Source of the DNA: an uncultured Rhodovulum sp.
Lineage (GTDB): Bacteria; Pseudomonadota; Alphaproteobacteria; Rhodobacterales; Rhodobacteraceae
Direction: 5' to 3'
Assembly (NCBI GenBank): GCA_946221765.1
Contig: CAMIMK010000187.1
Coordinates: 1 to 6,278 of the forward strand
Length of the DNA stretch: 6,278 nucleotides
Part shown: piece after piece, positions 1 to 6,278 of the stretch
How positions within the stretch are numbered: the first letter of the stretch is position 1
Layout: every line of letters begins with the position of its first letter
Notes under the pieces: generated by a model
The model's input: the letters and a program-made list of their open reading frames with translations, nothing else
What the model was told of the DNA's origin: nothing
Databases searched by the model: none
Position numbers and translations under genes: made by a program

Positions 1-55
1 CAATGGTCCCGATGTTCACATGCGGCTTCGTCCGCTCAAATTTTGCCTTCGCCAT
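1..55 (-). CDS. tuf: Elongation factor Tu, N-terminal fragment (runs off the window)
   Basis: EF-Tu is the GTPase that delivers aminoacyl-tRNA to the ribosomal A site. Only the first 18 codons and one base are present; they read MAKAKFERTKPHVNIGTI, the near-invariant start of bacterial EF-Tu just before its GHVDHGKT P-loop. The ATG at 55-53 is preceded by an AGGAG ribosome binding site. The gene is last in the rpsL-rpsG-fusA-tuf series and follows fusA by 84 nt. Nothing can be said about the rest of the protein. Identity is firm because both the N-terminus and the position in the operon agree. Confidence 0.95.
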   Translation of the reverse strand, partial: MAKAKFERTKPHVNIGTI

Positions 56-63
56 GGCTCGTT

Positions 64-68
64 CTCCT
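64..68 (-). promoter_or_regulatory. Ribosome binding site of tuf
   Basis: AGGAG on the minus strand, 8 nt from the tuf ATG (spacer AACGAGCC). It fixes the tuf start. A small tetraloop hairpin ends 5 nt upstream of it. Confidence 0.8.
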
Positions 69-73
69 GTCGT

Positions 74-87
74 CGGGCCGGAGCCCG
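74..87 (-). other. Short hairpin with UNCG tetraloop just upstream of the tuf ribosome binding site
   Basis: On the transcribed strand CGGGC-TCCG-GCCCG forms a perfect 5-bp stem closed by C-G around a UCCG loop. This is the cUNCGg class of unusually stable RNA tetraloops. It ends 5 nt before the AGGAG of tuf. It may insulate tuf translation from the upstream message or mark an RNA processing site; that role is inference. Confidence 0.55.
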
Positions 88-100
88 TCATGTTCCAAAG

Positions 101-127
101 GGGGGTCGGGCGCCCTCGCCCGCCCCC
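101..127 (-). other. Strong GC hairpin in the fusA-tuf gap (attenuator or mRNA-stabilising element)
   Basis: On the minus strand GGGGG-CGGGCG, loop AGGG, then CGCCCG, a single bulged A and CCCCC make an 11-bp stem starting 12 nt after the fusA stop. It is followed only by C and TTT, so the U-tract of an intrinsic terminator is largely missing. It fits a partial terminator, a 3'-end stabiliser for the rpsL-rpsG-fusA message, or a processing site that lets tuf mRNA level differ. Structure is read directly; function is inferred. Confidence 0.55.
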
Positions 128-139
128 GCTGCGTCGGGG

Positions 140-2257
<2,118 letters not shown>

Positions 2258-2283
2258 CTGCCTGTTCCTAAGCCTTTCCGCCG

Positions 2284-2754
2284 TTACCAGCGGTAATGAC
2301 TGAACGCCTTGTTGGCGTCGGCCATCTTGTGGGTGTCTTCGCGCTTCTTCACGGCCGCGCCGCGCATGTTGGCGGCGTCGAGCAGCTCGCCAGCGAGACG
2401 CTCCTCCATGGTGTTCTCGTTCCGCGCACGGCTCGCCTTGATGAGCCAGCGGATCGCCAGCGCCTCGCGGCGCTCGGGACGCACCTCGACCGGCACCTGG
2501 TAGGTGGCACCACCCACGCGGCGCGAGCGGACCTCAACCGAGGGCTTCACGTTGTCGAGGGCCTCGTGGAACACTTCCACGGGCGCCTTGCGCAGCTTGG
2601 TCTCGACGCGCTCCAGCGCGCCGTAGACGATGCCTTCCGCGACCGACTTCTTGCCGTCGTGCATCAGGTTGTTCATGAACTTCGAGAGCACGCGGTCGCC
2701 ATACTTGGCATCCGGCAGGATCTCGCGCTTCTCGGCGCTGTGGCGACGGGACAT
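2284..2754 (-). CDS. rpsG: 30S ribosomal protein S7
   Basis: S7 is a primary 16S rRNA-binding protein that nucleates the 3' major domain (head) of the 30S subunit and lines the E/P tRNA exit region. The 156 residues match the bacterial S7 family throughout: MSRRHSAEKREILPDAKYGD at the start, KFMNNLMHDGKKSVAEGIVYGAL (25-47), the VGGATYQVPVEVRPERR beta-hairpin region (80-96), and the basic C-terminal KREDTHKMADANKAFSHYRW. The ATG at 2754 is preceded by AGGAG whose A is the last base of the rpsL stop codon, implying tight coupling to rpsL. In E. coli S7 represses the str operon by binding a longer rpsL-rpsG spacer; here the spacer is only 11 nt. Confidence 0.99.
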   Translation of the reverse strand: MSRRHSAEKREILPDAKYGDRVLSKFMNNLMHDGKKSVAEGIVYGALERVETKLRKAPVEVFHEALDNVKPSVEVRSRRVGGATYQVPVEVRPERREALAIRWLIKASRARNENTMEERLAGELLDAANMRGAAVKKREDTHKMADANKAFSHYRW

Positions 2755-2761
2755 CCCTTAA

Positions 2762-2766
2762 CTCCT
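2762..2766 (-). promoter_or_regulatory. Ribosome binding site of rpsG overlapping the rpsL stop
   Basis: AGGAG reads through the end of the rpsL TGA stop codon (TGAGGAG) and sits 7 nt before the rpsG ATG. Terminating ribosomes on rpsL would cover this site, so rpsG start is probably coupled to rpsL translation. Confidence 0.8.
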
Positions 2767-3137
2767 CACTTCGGCCGCTTCGCGCCGTACTTCGACCGGC
2801 GCTGCTTCCGGTTCTTCACGCCCTGGGTGTCGAGCACGCCGCGCAGGATGTGGTAGCGCACGCCCGGAAGGTCCTTCACGCGGCCGCCGCGGATGAGCAC
2901 GACCGAGTGCTCCTGCAGGTTGTGGCTCTCGCCCGGGATGTAGCTGATCACCTCGAACTGATTGGTCAGCCGGACCTTGGCCACCTTCCGCATCGCCGAG
3001 TTCGGCTTCTTCGGGGTGGTGGTATAGACGCGCGTGCAGACGCCGCGCTTCTGCGGGCAGGCCTGCAGATGCATCGACTTGCTTCGCGTTGCTCTCGGCT
3101 GCCGCGGCTTGCGGATCAGCTGCTGGATCGTTGGCAT
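2766..3137 (-). CDS. rpsL: 30S ribosomal protein S12
   Basis: S12 sits at the 30S decoding centre and controls accuracy. The 123-residue product has the hallmark ACPQKRGVCTRVYTTTPKKPNSA (26-48) and the loop GGRVKDLPGVRYH (84-96). The lysines at 43 and 88, where streptomycin-resistance substitutions arise, are both wild type, so no S12-based resistance is predicted. D89 in KDLPG is the residue methylthiolated by RimO in E. coli. The ATG at 3137 gives the normal MPTIQQLIRKPR start, yet no good Shine-Dalgarno sequence precedes it (only GGGG and GAGA). It is the first gene of the str operon, with a predicted leader of about 211 nt and a small overlapping upstream reading frame. Confidence 0.99.
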   Translation of the reverse strand: MPTIQQLIRKPRQPRATRSKSMHLQACPQKRGVCTRVYTTTPKKPNSAMRKVAKVRLTNQFEVISYIPGESHNLQEHSVVLIRGGRVKDLPGVRYHILRGVLDTQGVKNRKQRRSKYGAKRPK

Positions 3138-3348
3138 TCGAGTCTCAACCCCGTCTCAAATCCGTTCTCATCTGCGGCTGGGCCGCCGTCCGTACCGGCA
3201 CGGCGCAGACAGCGCAATGCCGAAAGAGCCACGGCCGGACCCGATCCTTCGGGCACCGCCGCGGCGAAATTCCAGAGGACTGGGGCACAGGACCCGAGTC
3301 GTGACCGCCTGTTCATGGCTGTAACCGGAGAGAAACCCCCTCCAGAGC
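3138..3348 (-). promoter_or_regulatory. Predicted 5' leader of the str operon mRNA (about 211 nt)
   Basis: From the +1 predicted by the promoter at 3355-3383 (a G at 3348), about 211 nt precede rpsL. I can see three simple stem-loops on the transcribed strand. One is at 3325-3345 (CTGGAG/CTCCGG, 6 bp including a G-U, 9-nt loop), almost at the 5' end. One is at 3278-3300 (GACT, C-C mismatch, GGG; loop TCCTGTG). One is at 3185-3204 (GCCGT plus CCG, one bulged G, loop GTA). TTGAGAC occurs twice, 11 bp apart (3142-3148 and 3153-3159), right before the rpsL start, and TCGGGTCC occurs at 3237-3244 and 3290-3297. Plausible roles are mRNA stability or r-protein feedback; neither is proven. Confidence 0.5.
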
Positions 3349-3354
3349 GCGCGG

Positions 3355-3383
3355 AACCTAGAGGCGCATTCAGACAATGTCAA
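3355..3383 (-). promoter_or_regulatory. Sigma70-type promoter of the str operon
   Basis: On the minus strand a perfect TTGACA -35 (3383-3378) is followed by a 17-bp spacer and TAGGTT as -10 (3360-3355). The next eight bases, CCGCGCGC, are all G or C. Such a GC discriminator is typical of promoters for stable RNA and ribosomal proteins that are shut down by ppGpp in the stringent response. Predicted +1 is near 3348. The orientation and the lack of any other gene before rpsL support assigning it to the str operon. Confidence 0.75.
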
Positions 3384-3746
3384 CGCGATTCCGGGTCGGC
3401 ACCCCGCATAACCTGCACCAGCCCGGATGGGCCGGCCCCGTGGGCTGGAAGCCGCGATTCGGGCACCGGCGCGACACCCGGACGGGCCGTCTGGCGACAG
3501 TTTTCCACGGCCCCCACCGGCCGCAGGACCTTCCTTCCGCCCGGGCACGAATTTCCGAAAACTCTATTCCGTTGACGCGGCCGCCGTCACGCGAAACCCT
3601 GCAAGTCGATCGCAACTGCACAACAGAGGGCCGAAGAATGCATCGATGTCGCTCGCGCCGGCCCCGGATCTTCTGACGCCTGACGGCACAGTTACACACA
3701 GGACGGACGGGACTCGTATGCTCCTTACTCAAAGAATGGCAAGATC
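3384..3746. other. Divergent intergenic stretch between the str promoter and tauA, no gene seen
   Basis: Open frames here on both strands give low-complexity Arg/Pro/Gly-rich products with no family resemblance, so I call no gene. It holds a large hairpin (3418-3448), an 11-bp palindrome GACGGGCCGTC (about 3481-3491), a relatively AT-rich patch with TTTC-C-GAAA (3552-3560) inside a GAAT/ATTC inverted pair (3549-3569), and a CTGACG direct repeat (3673-3678, 3680-3685). No strong promoter for tauA is visible; the best I can offer is TTACAC (3692-3697), 19 bp, TATGCT (3717-3722), which is weak. A control region for tauABC, perhaps needing an activator, should lie here. Confidence 0.5.
3418..3448. 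repeat. Long imperfect inverted repeat / hairpin in the divergent region
   Basis: CCAGCCC pairs with GGGCTGG (7 bp). After a two-base GG bulge, ATGGG pairs with CCCGT (5 bp, one G-T) around the loop CCGGC. It lies 35 bp upstream of the str -35 box and about 300 bp upstream of tauA. There is no T-tract on either side, so it is not a normal intrinsic terminator. It could be an extragenic palindromic element or the relic of a former 3' end. Confidence 0.5.
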
Positions 3747-4727
3747 GTGAAACAATACCTCATTCTTGGGGCGGCCGTGCTCGCCCTCGCCCTTCCGGCC
3801 TCCGCCCGGGACATCACCGTGGGCTTCCAGACGGTCGTCGAGCCGTCAAAGGTGCCGCAGGCCGATGGCGCCTACGAGGCGGCCGTGGGCGCGCCGATCG
3901 ACTGGCGCAAGTTCGACAGCGGCGCGGACGTGATCGCCGCGATCGCCTCCGGCGCCCTCGACATCGGCTATGTCGGGTCGAGCCCCCTTGCGGCCGCGGC
4001 CAGCCAGGAGCTGCCGATCGAGACCTTCTACATCGTGGGCCTGATCGGGGCCTCCGAGGCGCTCGTCGCCCGGGACGGCACGGGGGTGAGCTCGGTCCGC
4101 GATCTGGTCGGCAAGACCGTCGCCGTCCCCTTCGTCTCGACGACGCATTACAGCCTGCTCGCAGCCCTCGCCCATGAGGGTGTCGATCCGAAGCAGGTCA
4201 GGATCCTGAACCTGCGCCCGCCGGAGATCGCGGCGGCCTGGCAGCGCGGCGACATCGACGCCGCCTATGTCTGGGATCCGGCGCTCGGCCAGATCCGGAA
4301 AGACGGCACGGTCATCCTCGACTCGAGCACGGTCGCGGACTGGGGCGCGCCGACCTTCGACGCCTGGATCGTGCGCAAGGACTTCGCCGAGGAAAACCCG
4401 GAGGCGGTGCGGGCCTTCACGGCCGTGACGGGCAAGGCCTATGACGCCTATCTCGCCGACCCGGCGAGCTGGGGCAAGGCGAACGCAGCCGCCATCGCGA
4501 AACTGACCGGCGCCGCGGAGGCGGAGGTTCCGACGCTCCTCGGCGGCTACGTCTTCCCCTCCCTGACCGACCAGGCGTCGGCCGCGCTCCTCGGCGGAGG
4601 CACCGCGAAGGCGATCGCCGAGACATCGGCCTTTCTCAAGGAACAGGGGCGTATCGACGACGTCCTGGCCGACTACAGCCCCTATGTGACGCCGGCCTTC
4701 CTCAAGCAGGCTGACGCCGTGAACTGA
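3747..4727 (+). CDS. tauA: Taurine ABC transporter, periplasmic substrate-binding protein
   Basis: TauA captures taurine (possibly related sulfonates) in the periplasm and hands it to TauBC. The 326-residue product begins with a clear Sec signal peptide: n-region MKQY, hydrophobic LILGAAVLALAL, and a cleavage site after ASA (18-20). Motifs match E. coli TauA closely: DWRKFDSGA (52-60), GSSPLA (77-82), VPFVSTTHYSLLAAL (127-141), AAWQRGDIDAAYVWDPA (163-179), WGAPTFDAWIVRKDFAE (199-215) and FLKEQG (296-301). This separates it from the related SsuA/NrtA families. The start is a GTG with weak Shine-Dalgarno; no in-frame alternative precedes it, and the signal peptide begins right there. A 10-codon frame ends by GTGA overlap at the start. 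It is first in tauABC and is followed by a terminator-like hairpin. Confidence 0.93.
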   Translation: MKQYLILGAAVLALALPASARDITVGFQTVVEPSKVPQADGAYEAAVGAPIDWRKFDSGADVIAAIASGALDIGYVGSSPLAAAASQELPIETFYIVGLIGASEALVARDGTGVSSVRDLVGKTVAVPFVSTTHYSLLAALAHEGVDPKQVRILNLRPPEIAAAWQRGDIDAAYVWDPALGQIRKDGTVILDSSTVADWGAPTFDAWIVRKDFAEENPEAVRAFTAVTGKAYDAYLADPASWGKANAAAIAKLTGAAEAEVPTLLGGYVFPSLTDQASAALLGGGTAKAIAETSAFLKEQGRIDDVLADYSPYVTPAFLKQADAVN

Positions 4728-4749
4728 CGGGCGACCCTCCCCCCCTCCA

Positions 4750-4781
4750 GCTCCGGTCTCAGCACCGGAGCCGGTCTTTTT
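4750..4781 (+). terminator. Intrinsic-terminator-like hairpin between tauA and tauB
   Basis: GCTCCGGT (4750-4757) and ACCGGAGC (4764-4771) form a perfect 8-bp stem around the 6-nt loop CTCAGC, followed by CGGTCTTTTT. A competing pairing, CCGGA (4765-4769) with TCCGG (4781-4785), would disrupt the stem. In binding-protein ABC operons such hairpins commonly stop part of the transcription and protect the 3' end of the upstream message, giving more binding protein than transporter. Structure is seen; partial read-through is inferred from the tauB and tauC genes that follow. Confidence 0.75.
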
Positions 4782-4809
4782 CCGGCAAGCGCGAGAAATC
4801 CCCCGCACC

Positions 4810-5583
4810 ATGTCCCGCCTCATCCTGTCCGACGTCACGATCCAGTACGAGGGGAGCGCACAGCCCGCGGTCCGGCGCGCGAGCCTCTCGATCGAGACCG
4901 GTGAGTTTGTCGTGCTGACCGGGCGCTCCGGGTGCGGCAAGACGTCGCTCCTGAATGTCGCCGCGGGGTTCGTGCCGCCGACCTCCGGCACCGCGACCCT
5001 GAACGGGCAGGCGATTGCAGGCCCGGGCGCCGAGCGCGCCGTCGTCCTGCAGAGCGGCGCGCTCTTTCCCTGGCTGAGCGTCGCGGAGAACGTCGCCTTT
5101 GCCCTGCAGGTGCGGGGAGAGCCGAAGGACCGCCGCCGGGAGGCGGCCGAGGCGTTGCTCGGGCAGGTTCATCTCGCCGGACAGGGCGATCAGCCGATCT
5201 GGCGGCTCTCGGGCGGCATGCGCCAGCGCGTGGGCCTTGCCCGCGCCCTGGCGGCGGAACCCGACTTCCTGCTGATGGACGAGCCCCTCGGCGCCCTCGA
5301 TGCCCTGACCCGCGAAAGCATGCAGACGCTGCTTCTCGACATCTGGCGCAGCCGGCCGCTCGGCGTGCTCCTGGTCACCCACGGGATCGAGGAGGCGCTC
5401 CTGCTCGGAACCCGGATCGTCGTGATGGCACCGGATCCCGGCCGCATCGTGCAGGTCTTCGACCCGCCCTTTTCCCGACGCTACCGCGACGGCGTGCCGC
5501 TGCGCGCGATCCGGACCGACCCGCAGTTTGCCGAGGCGCGCGCCGAACTGGGTGCCGCGATCCTCGAAGGAGAGCCCGCATGA
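4810..5583 (+). CDS. tauB: Taurine ABC transporter, ATP-binding protein
   Basis: TauB is the cytoplasmic ATPase powering taurine import. The 257-residue product has Walker A GRSGCGKTS (38-46), Q-loop Q81, ABC signature LSGGMRQR (133-140), Walker B FLLMDEP (153-159, with D157 and E158), D-loop GALD (161-164) and switch histidine H191. Family marks shared with E. coli TauB are AAGFVPPTSG, GPGAERAVVLQ (71-81), MQTLLLDIW (171-179) and the tail FSRRYRDG...RAIRTDPQF. The residue after the switch histidine is Gly (THGIEEA) where THDIEEA is usual. The ATG at 4810 has no clear Shine-Dalgarno and no earlier in-frame start, which, with the hairpin before it, suggests lower expression than tauA. It overlaps tauC by 4 nt. 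Confidence 0.93.
   Translation: MSRLILSDVTIQYEGSAQPAVRRASLSIETGEFVVLTGRSGCGKTSLLNVAAGFVPPTSGTATLNGQAIAGPGAERAVVLQSGALFPWLSVAENVAFALQVRGEPKDRRREAAEALLGQVHLAGQGDQPIWRLSGGMRQRVGLARALAAEPDFLLMDEPLGALDALTRESMQTLLLDIWRSRPLGVLLVTHGIEEALLLGTRIVVMAPDPGRIVQVFDPPFSRRYRDGVPLRAIRTDPQFAEARAELGAAILEGEPA
5567..5572 (+). promoter_or_regulatory. Ribosome binding site of tauC inside tauB
   Basis: AAGGAG lies 7 nt before the tauC ATG, within the last codons of tauB. Together with the ATGA stop/start overlap it fixes the tauC start and indicates translational coupling of ATPase and permease. Confidence 0.85.
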
Positions 5584-6278
5584 CGGAGATCAACAGCGCG
5601 GGCGCGCCCGAGCGATCCCTCGACCGGGCCCCTGCCCCGGTCCCGCCCGCACCCTTCTGGACCACCGGCAAGATCAGCACCCTCACCATCGCGGCCCTGC
5701 TGGTCGTCTGGGCGCTCAGCACGCGCCTCGGACTGATCTCGCCGGTCTTCCTTCCCGCGCCCGACGCCGTCCTTGCGCGCTTCGTCAGGGTCCTGGAAAC
5801 CGGCTATGCCGATGCGACGCTGGGTGCGCATCTGGCGGCGAGCCTGCAGCGCGTGTTCCTGGCCCTGCTGCTTGCCACCACGGTCGGGGTTCCGGTCGGC
5901 CTTGCCATCGGCACGAGCCTCATCGGCCGCGGCATCTTCGATCCGCTGCTGGAATTCCTGCGCCCGATCCCGCCGCTCGCCTACCTGCCGCTCGTCATCA
6001 TCTGGTGCGGTATCGGCGAGCCGGCGAAGGTTCTCGTCATCGCGATCGCGATGCTCGCGCCGATTGCCCTCTCCACGGCCGCGGGCGTGCGGGAGGTGAA
6101 GCAGGACCGCGTGCGGGCCGCGCAGGCGCTCGGCGCCAGCCGGGCGCAAGTGCTGCGTTTCGTGGTCCTGCCGAGCGCGCTCCCCTCGATCCTGACGGGA
6201 TTGCGCATCGCGCTCGGCGCCGGCTGGACCACGCTCGTCGCCGCCGAACTCATCGCGGCGACCGAGGGGCTCGGCTTC
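5580..6278 (+). CDS. tauC: Taurine ABC transporter, permease protein (3' end beyond the window)
   Basis: TauC forms the inner-membrane channel of the taurine importer. The frame stays open for 233 codons to the window edge; E. coli TauC has about 275 residues, so some 40-50 are missing. After a Pro/Ala-rich cytoplasmic N-terminus (1-30) come hydrophobic segments at about 33-50, 90-112, 132-145, 149-168 and 205-225. Diagnostic motifs are LISPVFLPAPDAVL (52-65), HLAASLQRVFLAL (84-96), RPIPPLAYLPLVIIWCGIGEPAKVL (128-152, read in parts) and the EAA-type coupling loop RAAQALGASRAQVL...LPSALP (179-202), which docks on TauB. GWTTLVAAELIAAT (215-228) is near identical to E. coli. The start overlaps the tauB stop (ATGA) and has a good AAGGAG. 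Confidence 0.93.
   Translation, partial: MTEINSAGAPERSLDRAPAPVPPAPFWTTGKISTLTIAALLVVWALSTRLGLISPVFLPAPDAVLARFVRVLETGYADATLGAHLAASLQRVFLALLLATTVGVPVGLAIGTSLIGRGIFDPLLEFLRPIPPLAYLPLVIIWCGIGEPAKVLVIAIAMLAPIALSTAAGVREVKQDRVRAAQALGASRAQVLRFVVLPSALPSILTGLRIALGAGWTTLVAAELIAATEGLGF

Noticed and set aside
3034..3137. Possible streptomycin-resistance change in rpsL
   Set aside because: Lys43 and Lys88 are both present, and the flanking KKPNSA and RVKDLPG motifs are wild type.
3523..3532. CAGGACCTTC, resembling one half of the TauR site CTGGACYTAA of Rhodobacter capsulatus
   Set aside because: Only 7 of 10 positions fit and I found no second direct repeat at the right spacing, so a TauR site is not supported.
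3572..3600. TTGACG as a -35 box for tauA
   Set aside because: No acceptable -10 hexamer lies 16-18 bp downstream (AACCCT at 17 bp), and it would be about 150 bp from the gene.
3370..3750. Several 99-126 codon open frames in the intergenic region on both strands
   Set aside because: Arg/Pro-rich composition, poor starts, mutual overlap and no family resemblance. One (ending at 3750) matters only for its stop overlapping the tauA start.
3846..4991. A 381-codon open frame on the minus strand opposite tauA and the start of tauB
   Set aside because: It spans the real tauA, the terminator and tauB, is Arg/Gly-rich and has no recognisable domain; it is a shadow frame.

Overview
The window comes from a high-GC alphaproteobacterium, most likely of the Rhodobacterales. 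The main evidence is the EF-G sequence. It has the 16-residue loop after FW in the G domain (WERTEDGKTPDGP-), the GRMMMMHA stretch and the QAKYA end that I associate with Rhodobacter-type EF-G. The lineage call rests on remembered family sequence, not on a search.

Left half (1-3137, minus strand): the conserved str operon, transcribed right to left as rpsL (S12), rpsG (S7), fusA (EF-G) and tuf (EF-Tu; only its first 18 codons are present). All three complete genes look intact and of normal length. A strong sigma70-type promoter (TTGACA, 17-bp spacer, TAGGTT, then a GC-only discriminator) lies at 3355-3383. It predicts a leader of about 211 nt before rpsL. Spacing inside the operon is tight (11 nt rpsL-rpsG, 26 nt rpsG-fusA), but the 84-nt fusA-tuf gap carries two GC-rich hairpins.

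Middle (3138-3746): a 609-bp divergent intergenic region with no convincing gene. Its left part is the str leader and promoter. Its right part holds a large hairpin (3418-3448), some small palindromes and direct repeats, and the poorly defined start region of tauA.

Right half (3747-6278, plus strand): tauA (periplasmic binding protein), tauB (ATPase) and tauC (permease, cut by the window end), a taurine/sulfonate ABC importer. tauA and tauB are separated by 82 nt containing a textbook intrinsic-terminator-like hairpin. tauB and tauC overlap by ATGA and are clearly translationally coupled. Together the three products would import taurine as a source of sulfur, carbon or nitrogen. Which route degrades it (TauD, or Tpa/Xsc) cannot be told from this window.

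I see no clear novel system here. The points of interest are regulatory: the str leader and its overlapping small ORF, the missing space for an E. coli-style S7 repressor site, the tauA/tauB attenuator, and a sulfonate importer placed divergently against the str operon.
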